This document shows positions 51,579 through 60,661 of a stretch of DNA of 64,000 nt, one piece after another. Source of the DNA: Microcaldota archaeon (GTDB lineage: Archaea > Micrarchaeota > Micrarchaeia > Anstonellales > Bilamarchaeaceae); contig JACRGD010000010.1 of NCBI GenBank assembly GCA_016212525.1, forward strand, positions 434,001 through 498,000. Direction: 5' to 3'. Position 1 is the first letter of the stretch, and each line of letters begins with the position of its first letter. Both the position numbers and the translations under genes were made by a program. The notes beneath the pieces are model-generated. The model worked only from the letters and a program-made list of their open reading frames with translations, was not told the DNA's origin and did not search any database.

Positions 51579-52349
51579 TTAGACTGCTTCTCTTAGTTCA
51601 ACTGTGGCCACAGCAACATCAGATACGCAACTGCCAATAGCCATAATCGAACGAGCCCGTTCAGTGGAAACATAAGCACCTCGAACAATTGGAGATATTG
51701 CACCTAGATCAGTAGTTTGTAAGTAGCCCCGCTCCTCAAAGGAAAGCAGAGCAAATAACCCAGGTAGAACTTGTATTGGAATCAAAGAAGAGCCATCTAA
51801 ATGCCCCCATTCCTCGGAGCAGCCAGAGGGATGAACTCTTGCATTTCCACGAGAAAGTCCAACAATTGGAACAATTGACTCTGGAATCACAATTAGTTTT
51901 GTATCCTCAAGGCAAAAATCTGCAGGAGTAACAAAAAGTCCTGCGTTTGTAACATTAACAAACTCACTAGCCGCAAGATGTTTGACGATATCTTCCCATT
52001 TAAGGGTCCAACCTGAAGCAGGATCTGAAAAATCAGCTCCGGATTTGAAAACATCGTATTTGTCAGGATACACCAAAAGCTCCTTTGCCCACATAGGGCA
52101 ATCGCCAGAGATCTGAGTCCATCGGCGAGTCAATGCGAAATATTCGTGAAAGAGACGATTTGGAGGCAGATTTCCACCAGAATGATTCCAGGCAGCCAGG
52201 TAATTTGATTTAGTAACCCGGCCATTTTGATCTAGTAGAGGAACAATGGTTTGGATAAGAGGTTTTTGAAACGAGGAACTTCGATAGGGACCCGAAGCTA
52301 ACGAGGATAAAGTGCCAGTGGGCCCAACAGATTTTGATACGTGTCCCAT
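51579..52349 (-). CDS. Unknown family protein, paralog of the 50164 gene
   Basis: 256 aa from ATG 52349; TTTATAAAG (52371-52380) sits 26 nt upstream and excludes the track start. The middle (WAKELLVYPDKYDVFKSGADF, AGLFVTPADFCLEDTKLIVIPESI) aligns with the 50164 product; the C-terminal half contains GYLQTTDLGAISPIVRGAYVS. No membrane segment or known motif. Two divergent copies only 700 bp apart suggest an old tandem duplication. Confidence 0.78.
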   Translation of the reverse strand: MGHVSKSVGPTGTLSSLASGPYRSSSFQKPLIQTIVPLLDQNGRVTKSNYLAAWNHSGGNLPPNRLFHEYFALTRRWTQISGDCPMWAKELLVYPDKYDVFKSGADFSDPASGWTLKWEDIVKHLAASEFVNVTNAGLFVTPADFCLEDTKLIVIPESIVPIVGLSRGNARVHPSGCSEEWGHLDGSSLIPIQVLPGLFALLSFEERGYLQTTDLGAISPIVRGAYVSTERARSIMAIGSCVSDVAVATVELREAV

Positions 52350-52427
52350 AATAATATTAGATAAGAAAGAGTTTATAAAGACATGGAAAAACACTAACAA
52401 TAACAAAACATAGGAAGAAGCTAAACG

Positions 52428-53081
52428 TTACAATCCCAGTTTTTTACCGAATTTTTTTGTCATTGCAACAAAGGTAGTCGTTCCCCTAACATAGAAAGGA
52501 GCAGACTTTTTTCTCAAAGTTGCCTTTTTTAGAGCCCGCATTAGTTCTTTTGGGCTATCCAAATCAAAGTCGGGCAGTTCGTTGTAAGTCCTCCCAAATT
52601 CAAAGAGGAAATGCGAATCGCTTCCCAGTGCAGCAATCAGACCATTTTGTTTTGCAAAAGATTCGGCCTGATCATTGTAAGTTGGACTCAGACATCGGGC
52701 ATTGAAGGTTTCGACAATATCGAGTTTTGGAAGTTCTTCCTTTTTGGGGATTACACCCTTACGGGTTTTGTCATACATGTGAGGCAGATAGGCAAGACCA
52801 CCCTGCGCATGAATACGATCAATTGCCTCTTCAAACGGAGTGTACTTGGGAATCAGATCATTCATATACAAACCAATAAGATCACCACGATCAGTTCGAA
52901 TCTCCTCGCCGGCAATAAAAGGAACATTAAGATCGCGCAGAACTCCATGAGCCTCGGTTGTATTATGATCAGTATTTGCAAAAATTATCCCAAGACGCTT
53001 TGATTTTAGAGCCAGTTCTCTGGGTTTGATTATCGAATCGATCGAATAGTGCGTATGTACGTGGAAATCGAGTTTCATCAT
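52428..53081 (-). CDS. PHP-domain phosphoesterase
   Basis: 217 aa. The four metal-binding motifs are LDFHVHTHYSID, FANTDHNTTEAHG, YLPHMYD and GSDSHF. This is the short PHP type (RNase AM/TrpH-like); typical substrates are 3'-phosphoadenosine phosphate or nucleic-acid ends. The ATG overlaps the stop of the preceding gene by 4 nt. Confidence 0.93.
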   Translation of the reverse strand: MMKLDFHVHTHYSIDSIIKPRELALKSKRLGIIFANTDHNTTEAHGVLRDLNVPFIAGEEIRTDRGDLIGLYMNDLIPKYTPFEEAIDRIHAQGGLAYLPHMYDKTRKGVIPKKEELPKLDIVETFNARCLSPTYNDQAESFAKQNGLIAALGSDSHFLFEFGRTYNELPDFDLDSPKELMRALKKATLRKKSAPFYVRGTTTFVAMTKKFGKKLGL

Positions 53082-53368
53082 ATAAGTGCACCTTCTTTTT
53101 CCAGTAAAGAAATCAGTCGGGAGGCAAAAGACTCAACCGCAGTAGTTTTGAGTTTTTTGTCTGACTTGACCATGATTCGTCCGCTCTGATAAATACTAAG
53201 TGAATAGTTTTCATACTTTGCCAAAAGAACAACCCCCAAACCACCAAAAACCTCGCCTTCTTTTTCCAGAGCAGATTTAGCCCGCCCGATATCGATCTGC
53301 TTTTGATTAAGTTTTATCTCCAGACCATTTGCAGTAGTACAGGGTTCAATAACATAGAATTTATTCAT
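53078..53368 (-). CDS. Hypothetical ~96-aa protein between E1-like and PHP genes
   Basis: Starts at ATG 53368, overlapping the E1-like gene by 4 nt (track start 53386 is less likely). The pattern ALEKEGEVFGGLGVVLLAKYENYSLSIYQSGRIMVKSDKK followed by a long helix resembles a TBP-like or similar alpha/beta repeat half. That likeness is weak. Tight overlaps on both sides argue for a three-gene operon with a shared task. Confidence 0.72.
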   Translation of the reverse strand: MNKFYVIEPCTTANGLEIKLNQKQIDIGRAKSALEKEGEVFGGLGVVLLAKYENYSLSIYQSGRIMVKSDKKLKTTAVESFASRLISLLEKEGALI

Positions 53369-54048
53369 CCCAGTTTCGCCCTCCAAAATGGCTCTTTTGC
53401 AAATAGATTAAAGAAAATAGCATCAGGAGCAGTGACAAGAGGCTTCTTAAGAACCAACGATAATACGCAGGAAGCGCCAAGAGAGCCGGCAATCGCAGCC
53501 GCAGGACACAAAATAGACGAACACGTTTTATAGGATTCGTGTTTTTCTGCACTCTTAGGCAAATTAAATGCCTTCCTAAACGAATAGGATTTGAAGACGC
53601 TAACAATCCCCCGCGAGTCGTTTGAAGCACAAAAAACATACGGAATATGAGCTTTTTTGCATCGATCAGAGATAAAAATCTTTGTCGGAACATTATCGCT
53701 ACAATCGACCACTATTTTGGCCCCAAAAAGAGGAGACTTTGAGTCGAACTTCGGATTAATACGGATAGAAGCATTCGGATTTATCAGGGCAGCTCGCTTA
53801 AGAGCAGCTTCGGATTTTAGCCCATCTAGAGAATCCAGAGTCGCATATAATTGCCGGTTGAAATTAGTAAGATCAAACCGGTCAGACTCAAAAAGGATAA
53901 ATTTCTCAAAACCAAGACGGATAAGATTTTCAAATGCAAATCCGCCGGTTCCTCCCAGACCAACTACGGCTACAGTTGTTTTGCGAATTTTCGATTGATC
54001 TGAAGCAGAAAGAGAATTACGACAAATTGACTGGGAATAAATATCCAT
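53365..54048 (-). CDS. E1-like (ThiF/MoeB) adenylyltransferase
   Basis: 227 aa from ATG 54048; AAATTAAAAGC about 28 nt upstream predicts a leaderless start. VAVVGLGGTGGFAFENLIRLG is the ATP-binding loop, DRFDLTNFNRQLYATLDSLDGLKSE the conserved Arg/Asp segment, and VVDCSDNVPTKIFI the second strand pair. A TCSSILCP motif near the end may supply catalytic or zinc cysteines; a full CxxC...CxxC zinc site is not seen. It should adenylate a ubiquitin-like or sulfur carrier C-terminus; no obvious carrier is in the window. Confidence 0.92.
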   Translation of the reverse strand: MDIYSQSICRNSLSASDQSKIRKTTVAVVGLGGTGGFAFENLIRLGFEKFILFESDRFDLTNFNRQLYATLDSLDGLKSEAALKRAALINPNASIRINPKFDSKSPLFGAKIVVDCSDNVPTKIFISDRCKKAHIPYVFCASNDSRGIVSVFKSYSFRKAFNLPKSAEKHESYKTCSSILCPAAAIAGSLGASCVLSLVLKKPLVTAPDAIFFNLFAKEPFWRAKLG

Positions 54049-54097
54049 CAAAGAACAATTGAGTCGGACGCTTTTAATTTTATTGGATCAGGAAGAA

Positions 54098-54526
54098 TCA
54101 TGATTCGGACTCACCTTCCTTTTCTTTTCGCTTGGCTTCTTTGGCCATACGCTTTCTAATGCGTTTTCTTATTTCCTCAGTTTTTTCATCGGGAGAAGTA
54201 TCTGCAAGGTTTCTAAGTAAATTCACCCGATCCTTAACATAGCCATCGATACTTTTTTCCTTGAATCGGCCAAGATCAGTAATATAATAGAAAAGGGTTG
54301 AGATTCCGGAAAATATGAGCAAAATAGTAAAGAGACGACCCAAAGGAGTTACTGGAACAATGTCCCCATAACCAACAGTAGCAATCGTAACCGACACAAA
54401 ATAAATAGCATCAATAAAGGAAAAATTTTCAAACTTCATATAGAATGGAACCGAAACGACATAGATGACAAACATTGACACGGCAAGATTGATTAGTCTA
54501 CTGCCAAGTGCGTGCTCTTCAGCCAT
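54098..54526 (-). CDS. Two-TM potassium channel
   Basis: 142 aa from ATG 54526 with GGTGAAC upstream (track start overlaps the antiporter gene). TM1 is followed by the pore helix and selectivity filter FVSVTIATVGYGDIVPVTPLGR, then TM2. The C-terminal ~60 residues are a charged helix (EEIRKRIRKRMAKEAKRK), with no RCK domain. Starts within the 3' end of the antiporter gene, so both are co-translated. Confidence 0.94.
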   Translation of the reverse strand: MAEEHALGSRLINLAVSMFVIYVVSVPFYMKFENFSFIDAIYFVSVTIATVGYGDIVPVTPLGRLFTILLIFSGISTLFYYITDLGRFKEKSIDGYVKDRVNLLRNLADTSPDEKTEEIRKRIRKRMAKEAKRKEKEGESES

Positions 54527-56354
54527 CTTTTCGTTCACCAGTCGCAATTTTAAGACGTCCAAGGACGGATTTTTTGGGGGAGGAAGGATCCTCCTTGGGG
54601 TCTATAAATATGAGATCCTTTTGGGAAATATGAACTCTTTCTTTTGATAGATTAATAAATCTGCCCTCATTGAGCGAAAGACCGAATGAAACCGCCCTAA
54701 TTGCACTCCATAAGAAAAAGATACTAAGTGCAACAAAAAGAAAGGAAAGGAGATTGAAGACCGATGGCAGCTTAAGAAAATCCATTAGAAACGAAAAGTT
54801 AGCAAAAATAACAAACAGAAAACCTGCAATGAAAAGATTTCTTAGAAATACGGTTCGGCTCTGAAGAGGAGTGCTTTGGGAAAAAATAGAGGAAAGAACA
54901 TCGAACAGTTTTTTTAGCGAGAGCAAAATACGGACCAGTGGGTAGATGGAAACCAGGATAATCAGATAAAATAGGAGTTCTGAAAGAAGATAGACCTGAT
55001 CGAATAAAACAACTGGAAAACTTAGATGTATCTGTGATTGCCAGTAGAAAAGAACAGCACCCAAAAACACGAAAACAGGAGTTACATTAAGGTTCAGTTC
55101 AGAGAGAAAAACTTTGGTGAAGCGACCCTGGGGCTCAAACGCAGCAAGAACATTGTTGAAATAGGCTGAGGAATTTTGAATTGTCAGAAGAACTCCAGGC
55201 GGAATAAGGCGCTCAAGAAGTCCAAAGACTCCTTTTCGATGATCCAGGGCAAATGACGAAATAGTAGAGGTTATCAGAACACCTACAGATGCCAGACCAA
55301 CCAGATCAAGTGGAACTAAACCAACACTTTCTTTTGCAATAAGGAGTGAGAATTCACCTAGAGGAAGAAGGGCCAATCCAGCAAAAACAGATGAGCGACC
55401 ATTTGAAGTAATAAGGAAAAATGAAAATGCAGTAGCCAGAAATACAGTTACCATAAAGGCCAGAATAAGTATGGAAGAAGGAATGATAATTCCAACTATT
55501 GAAGAAGGCTGGATCAGCATGCCAATAGAGATAAAGAAAAATGATGAGAAAATCAGATTGAACGAACGAAGAGAATGTTCAACTTCATTGGATTTGGGAA
55601 GTGCACCAGTAAGACTCCCGCCCAAAAATGCACCGATTGCCGGAGCAAGCCCCAGTCCTGCAGCAAGAGAGCTAAGGCCAACTCCCAGACTAAACGAGAA
55701 GAGGACTATGGTATCAGTAGAAACGTTGTTTAGAAGATGCTTGGATAGAAATCTCAAAGCGTGCTCTATAACGACATAGGCAAATGCAAGAGCACCAAAG
55801 GCAAAGAGAAATGAGGTAATAAAATCATGCGAAGTTATTCCTTTTGAAAAATCAGAAAAGAAAGTAAGGAAAAACACAGCAACCAAATCCTCGATAATAA
55901 GAATTGCTATGAGAGTTGGAACTTCGGTGCGCTCGAGTAGATTTTTCTGCTCAAGGATTTTTATGATAATAGAGGTACTACTTAAAGAGAACATTGCAGA
56001 GACAAAAAGAGAAGTAAGAAAATTGAACGAAAGAAGAATAGAGATCTCATACATCACCAAAAAGGTCAATAGAATCAGAAGAAAGCTTCCAAAAACAGCA
56101 CGACTTCCAAGAGAGAGAAGCTTGGAGAGACTAAATTCGACACCAATAAGGAACAGAAGCAGCACTGCACCCAAATCCGCAAAGGTACTGATCGAACTAT
56201 AATCAACAAGATTAAGAAAACTCGGACCCAGAGCCAGACCAGCAGCCAAAAGTAGCGCCACAAAAGGCAGATTAAGTTTTGAGGATATAATCCCTGCAAA
56301 AGACGCAAAAAGTGCGACTAAAAGAAAATCCAAAATTAAATTTGCAGCTTCCAT
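54519..56354 (-). CDS. CPA2-type monovalent cation:proton antiporter (KefB-like)
   Basis: 611 aa from ATG 56354. About twelve TMs form the Na/H-exchanger domain, with LNLPFVALLLAAGLALGPSFL, GVEFSL, GLGLAPAIGAFLGGSLTGALP and FISIGMLIQPSS. Additional hydrophobic helices (about residues 395-560) follow instead of the usual TrkA-N domain, and the tail is hydrophilic. Coupled to a K+ channel gene, suggesting K+/H+ homeostasis. Confidence 0.93.
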   Translation of the reverse strand: MEAANLILDFLLVALFASFAGIISSKLNLPFVALLLAAGLALGPSFLNLVDYSSISTFADLGAVLLLFLIGVEFSLSKLLSLGSRAVFGSFLLILLTFLVMYEISILLSFNFLTSLFVSAMFSLSSTSIIIKILEQKNLLERTEVPTLIAILIIEDLVAVFFLTFFSDFSKGITSHDFITSFLFAFGALAFAYVVIEHALRFLSKHLLNNVSTDTIVLFSFSLGVGLSSLAAGLGLAPAIGAFLGGSLTGALPKSNEVEHSLRSFNLIFSSFFFISIGMLIQPSSIVGIIIPSSILILAFMVTVFLATAFSFFLITSNGRSSVFAGLALLPLGEFSLLIAKESVGLVPLDLVGLASVGVLITSTISSFALDHRKGVFGLLERLIPPGVLLTIQNSSAYFNNVLAAFEPQGRFTKVFLSELNLNVTPVFVFLGAVLFYWQSQIHLSFPVVLFDQVYLLSELLFYLIILVSIYPLVRILLSLKKLFDVLSSIFSQSTPLQSRTVFLRNLFIAGFLFVIFANFSFLMDFLKLPSVFNLLSFLFVALSIFFLWSAIRAVSFGLSLNEGRFINLSKERVHISQKDLIFIDPKEDPSSPKKSVLGRLKIATGERKDG

Positions 56355-56420
56355 TTTTATCTTTCCTACAAGGATAGAATATAGAAGAAACAATTAAAGG
56401 TTTCGTAACTATTTTGAGAC

Positions 56421-57671
56421 ATGGAACATTTCGTAGAGTGCCTTGGCGCATCGGGGGAAGTTGGGCGAAGTGCATTTCTTCTTCAGAGCGATAAGAGAAT
56501 AATGAATGATTATGGAATAAAAGTATTTGACGAAAGCGGTCTGCCTAAATATCCTGTTCATAGCCAGATAAAACCAGAAGTAATGATTCTTTCTCATGGA
56601 CACCTAGACCATTGCGGCTCATTACCGCTCTTATATCGAGATAGTAAAATACAATGGTACGGAACGCCTCCGACAAAGGATATCGCAGACATACTTTGGC
56701 AAGACTCAATGAAGATAATGGGCGAGGACATACCCTATGAGCCAACGCATTATCGAAAGGCCCTCAGGCAATGGAAGCCAATGTTATATGGCCAGACCAT
56801 GCAGATTGGAGAAACTCAAGTGAAAACTTATGATGCCGGACACATAGCCGGATCTGCAATGGTCGAGTACGATTTTAAGGACAAGATATTTCTTTATACA
56901 GGCGATTTTAAGGGCGAAGACACATACATGCAAAAAGCCGCAAAACCAGTCAAAGACGTAGATGTGTTGATGATAGAGAGTACATATGCGAAAAAAGAAC
57001 ATCCAAAGCGAATGGAAACAGAGTACAATTTTATGGACGAAGTCGAAATGACGGTGGAAGAGGGCGGAACAGTATTGCTTCCGGCATTCGCACTTGGAAG
57101 AACCCAGGAACTTATATCAATAATCCGCGAGCACAATAGCGAGATTCCCGTCTATGTCGATGGTATGGGCCGGGCAATTACAGACGTTTATCTCAAATAT
57201 CCCCAATACATAAGAGACATAAACAAATTCAGAAAAGACGTTCGATCAGTTAGAATGATTCGATCCAACGACGACCGGAGAAACGCAACCCGCGAACCCT
57301 CGATCATAATTACGAGCGCTGGAATGATGAACGGCGGCCCGGTTTTGACTTATCTGATGAATCTCAATCCCAAATCGAAAATAATGTTTACGGGCTATTG
57401 CGTCGAAGGGACGAACGGTTGGAAATTACAGAAACATGGATTCGTAACGATCGATGAGCAGGACATGAAAGTTGATCTGCCAGTTAGGTATTATGACTTT
57501 TCAGCTCATGCTGGACGAAGCGACATATTGAACTTTATTAAAAGTGCAAATCCTCAGAAAATAATACTGGTGCATGGAGACAAAACACAGGAGTTTGCAA
57601 AGGAACTTGTTGAGGATTTTGGATTCGATGCAGTTGCACCGATGATCGGGGATCGGGTTCCGATATTCTAA
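56421..57671 (+). CDS. Beta-CASP metallo-beta-lactamase ribonuclease, aCPSF2-like
   Basis: 416 aa, without the N-terminal KH domains of aCPSF1/FttA. Metal motif 2 is LSHGHLDHCGSLP, motif 3 DAGHIAGSAM, motif 4 YTGDFKGED, and beta-CASP motifs B and C are AFALGRTQELI, SAGMMNGGP and FSAHAGR. Such enzymes act as 5'-3' exonuclease and endonuclease on RNA. AATTAAAGG about 26 nt upstream suggests a leaderless message. Confidence 0.94.
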   Translation: MEHFVECLGASGEVGRSAFLLQSDKRIMNDYGIKVFDESGLPKYPVHSQIKPEVMILSHGHLDHCGSLPLLYRDSKIQWYGTPPTKDIADILWQDSMKIMGEDIPYEPTHYRKALRQWKPMLYGQTMQIGETQVKTYDAGHIAGSAMVEYDFKDKIFLYTGDFKGEDTYMQKAAKPVKDVDVLMIESTYAKKEHPKRMETEYNFMDEVEMTVEEGGTVLLPAFALGRTQELISIIREHNSEIPVYVDGMGRAITDVYLKYPQYIRDINKFRKDVRSVRMIRSNDDRRNATREPSIIITSAGMMNGGPVLTYLMNLNPKSKIMFTGYCVEGTNGWKLQKHGFVTIDEQDMKVDLPVRYYDFSAHAGRSDILNFIKSANPQKIILVHGDKTQEFAKELVEDFGFDAVAPMIGDRVPIF

Positions 57672-57737
57672 GTTTGGAAAATAGACAAAAAGGAAAATAG
57701 AAAAATAGAATCAAAAGAAAAAGAAAGAAAAACTAAA

Positions 57738-59249
57738 TTAGTCACTCGATGCATCAACTGGAGTTGGCGGGATACGTATGACATCCGAACCCGAGTCAAG
57801 TAACAATGGAGGAGTGGTTACTACGTCCGAAGCATCCTCGCTTACTCCCGCATCTGGGGCACAAACAAGACGAACACCAAGAGTTACTGTACTTCGAACT
57901 CTTGTCGAACCAATAGAAACACCCGCAGTTATAGAATACTCTGGAATAGTGGAAGCCGGAGGAGCTAGATCATAGGGCATTTCAGAAGCCCTAAATCTTC
58001 GCACAAGAACTGCAAATTGATTGCATCCACCTGGAGAAACTTGATCCATGATCGCATAATCGCTACTACCGTGAGGTTGAACATCTCTAGCAACAAGACC
58101 AAAAGATCCAAAATCCACAATAGTATCCAAAGATAATCCAAAGCCACTGCCAGAAGCAGTGCAACTTAGGTCACGGAAAACTGCAGTGCTGGGAATGCAC
58201 CGTGCACATGCATTTTCCAAGGTAACTTCTGCATCGCCCACACCATAACGGAAGCCAGCTCGAGTTGCACCAATAGTAAGAAGCAAAGTATTCCCGTAGA
58301 AATACTCGTTGTGTACTGGAACCCGTTCGTGAGAAGGAACATCTCCAAAGATTGCAATCCTCCTACAGGACCCATCAGGAGTTTGCTCATAAATATCCAT
58401 AAGGGGATTAAGAGTCCCTATACTCAGATCACGCAACACTAAGGTATAATAATGATCAATTCCATCATTGCCGCGCAAAGTAAATGGAAGCGAACCACCA
58501 GGATTATCGGCTGTTGACATTTCAAGAACTGCCCTTAGAGGTGCATAAGTACAGGAAAGGGATGGTCCGGTGGTTGAATTGCAGAAAGAGCGAACCGGAG
58601 GCATAATTGAAGAATCAGATGAACCAGAATCCAAAGGACCCATATCCGAACCGGAAGAATCAACAACTGAAACATCCAGCACCCCAGCATCCATCTCAAC
58701 TGGACGATTGACATCGACTACGACAGCATCGGTTCCTGCATCAGCCATTGTAGATTGAACACAAAGACGAGTAACTTTCACTAATGCTGCAGAGTTTGAT
58801 TCAGTATCCACACCTCGAACTTCAACTGCAACATCATCCCCATTTGGCAGATGTGAAACACCGCCACCGGGGCCTTCATGAACACGAATAACATCTTCAA
58901 AGCTACCGGCAGTAATCCTAAAGCGAACAGACGGAGCTGTTCCTCCACCAACACTCGCCGAGTCCGCACCAAGAAGATCGACTTCGATATTCGAAAATAC
59001 TACTGAGCTACCTCGAACCAGATTTCTCGAAGTCTCACTAGCATTACATTGCAATTCTGGCGGACGAGGATTTGAAACATCAGAACTACAGCCCGCAAGA
59101 CCCATGCCTGCAAGACCACTAACAGCAAGAAGCGAAAATGCAGAAAATCTCGATGCGCGTTCAGGAGCACGATGAGAAGCATCAGACGGATGGGCATCAG
59201 AATGAACTGGACTTACATTACCTGGATTACAAACTAATCTTTTTGTCAT
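57738..59249 (-). CDS. Large secreted lipoprotein with Asp-rich linker
   Basis: 503 aa. An unusually long hydrophilic leader (~35 residues) precedes the lipoprotein signal FSLLAVSGLAGMGLAGC. The first beta-domain ends in an Asp/Val/Ser-rich linker (DAGTDAVVVDVNRPVEMDAG and DSGSSDSS) of a style common in myxobacterial surface proteins. A larger beta-rich part with seven or more cysteines follows (CTYAP, CRRIAIF, CARCIPS). The C-terminus is again Asp/Ser-rich. ATTTTTAATC 27 nt before the ATG confirms the start. Function unknown. Confidence 0.82.
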   Translation of the reverse strand: MTKRLVCNPGNVSPVHSDAHPSDASHRAPERASRFSAFSLLAVSGLAGMGLAGCSSDVSNPRPPELQCNASETSRNLVRGSSVVFSNIEVDLLGADSASVGGGTAPSVRFRITAGSFEDVIRVHEGPGGGVSHLPNGDDVAVEVRGVDTESNSAALVKVTRLCVQSTMADAGTDAVVVDVNRPVEMDAGVLDVSVVDSSGSDMGPLDSGSSDSSIMPPVRSFCNSTTGPSLSCTYAPLRAVLEMSTADNPGGSLPFTLRGNDGIDHYYTLVLRDLSIGTLNPLMDIYEQTPDGSCRRIAIFGDVPSHERVPVHNEYFYGNTLLLTIGATRAGFRYGVGDAEVTLENACARCIPSTAVFRDLSCTASGSGFGLSLDTIVDFGSFGLVARDVQPHGSSDYAIMDQVSPGGCNQFAVLVRRFRASEMPYDLAPPASTIPEYSITAGVSIGSTRVRSTVTLGVRLVCAPDAGVSEDASDVVTTPPLLLDSGSDVIRIPPTPVDASSD

Positions 59250-59306
59250 TCAGGTAGATGTGTTACGAAATGATTAAAAATGATGGTATTTTTTCAGGTT
59301 CGTACC

Positions 59307-60659
59307 TTAACCTCGCATTTTACGAAAATCCTTAGTAACATTCTCGATCACAAGCATCTCGGGCGGATAGGCAAGATGGGCCTTTGAAGTGCGGGAGTAG
59401 TTCTGGAAGAAATCCCATAAATACTCCATAACCTTGCGCTTTAACCGCTTCTTTTTGACAAAGAGACGACCCTTTTTGATTGAGAACTTTCCGTCCTTAT
59501 GAGAAACGCGGAATTTGACAATATGTTCTTTCATGCTAGTTGGTGGCCCCGGTATTTCTACAGAGGGCGAGAGAAGATCTTTCTTGAGAATAATTGCAAT
59601 TCGCACTAAATGTTTGCCATCATCGGCAAAAACAGACAAAATACCAAAGTCAGAAAGACTTTCTTCCAATTGAGAGATCAACTTACGCAATTGCCCCCAG
59701 AGCACATCGTCAACTACATTTGGCCGGACTAAAGAAACCAGATAGACAAGAGGATTTTTAGAGGAGGATTTTGAAGAGACCTTCTTGGAAGAGTAAAATT
59801 CAGAGATCTGCTCTTCGAACGTAGGTGGGTGTGAGAGAAAAAAGCGCTCATGTGGGTTTTTCAAAAATGAAGATGCAAGAGTTCTAAAGCGATCGAAATT
59901 GGATTTGGAAACGGCCGCAGCGACATTGCGGTTCTCATCAGTCGGATCGATCACTACAAAAAACCCGAACCGGTGGACACATAGACCTTTATCGGACGAA
60001 GTACGATAGTAATTCATAAGATCGATAAGAACACCATCTTTCCATTTTGAAGCGGCACGAAGGAGTTTGGCAAACGTCCCATATTTAATGATCAAAAGTT
60101 CGCACAGATAACCCGAAAAGCCCTGAAATTTTATTTCGGCACCATATAGAGAATTCGACTTGAGAAATGCTTTGAGTAAAACGATTTCCTGACGCATTTT
60201 ATCATTGATTTTCGAAAGCACGAATTTGGTGTGGAAAACAGACCGATCGACAGCGCTCTTGCGACCAGAGACGTCTTTTATATCATAGGCAGGAACCAGA
60301 TCAACCTTATGGCCCTGAACTTTCAATCGCACATATGGGTGCTCTGCATAACTAAGCTGATGAGTCGAATCCGGAAATGCAGACTTTGCTATCGAAACCA
60401 TAAGCGACTCAAACTGGGATTTTGGAAATTCCGGATTAAAGAGAACAAAAACATCGACTTCTCGATTGTTCTTTAGAAAAGTTCGCTTCGCAACTGAACC
60501 AGTAAGAACAATCCGCGCTCCCATGGGCTTAACCCGTTCAATGCAGCCAAGTAAATAATTAGCAAATACTGATTCGGTAGCCAATTCTTGTGCATCGGGA
60601 AGAAAATACGGCAGTACCGCTCTAAGTACAAATGGAACTGAGATTCGTTTTTTGGCCAT
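59307..60659 (-). CDS. cca: Archaeal class I CCA-adding tRNA nucleotidyltransferase
   Basis: 450 aa from ATG 60659. VLTGSVAKRTFLKNNREVDVFVLF is the class I nucleotidyltransferase motif with catalytic carboxylates, and KVDLVPAYDIKD supplies the third. DRSVFHTKFVL and the C-terminal KILKGRL-like tail domains match archaeal CCA enzymes. It adds CCA to tRNA 3' ends, required here since tRNA-Val lacks encoded CCA. It begins within the stop region of the upstream lipoprotein gene (TGATCATG). Confidence 0.95.
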   Translation of the reverse strand: MAKKRISVPFVLRAVLPYFLPDAQELATESVFANYLLGCIERVKPMGARIVLTGSVAKRTFLKNNREVDVFVLFNPEFPKSQFESLMVSIAKSAFPDSTHQLSYAEHPYVRLKVQGHKVDLVPAYDIKDVSGRKSAVDRSVFHTKFVLSKINDKMRQEIVLLKAFLKSNSLYGAEIKFQGFSGYLCELLIIKYGTFAKLLRAASKWKDGVLIDLMNYYRTSSDKGLCVHRFGFFVVIDPTDENRNVAAAVSKSNFDRFRTLASSFLKNPHERFFLSHPPTFEEQISEFYSSKKVSSKSSSKNPLVYLVSLVRPNVVDDVLWGQLRKLISQLEESLSDFGILSVFADDGKHLVRIAIILKKDLLSPSVEIPGPPTSMKEHIVKFRVSHKDGKFSIKKGRLFVKKKRLKRKVMEYLWDFFQNYSRTSKAHLAYPPEMLVIENVTKDFRKMRG

Positions 60660-60661
60660 GA

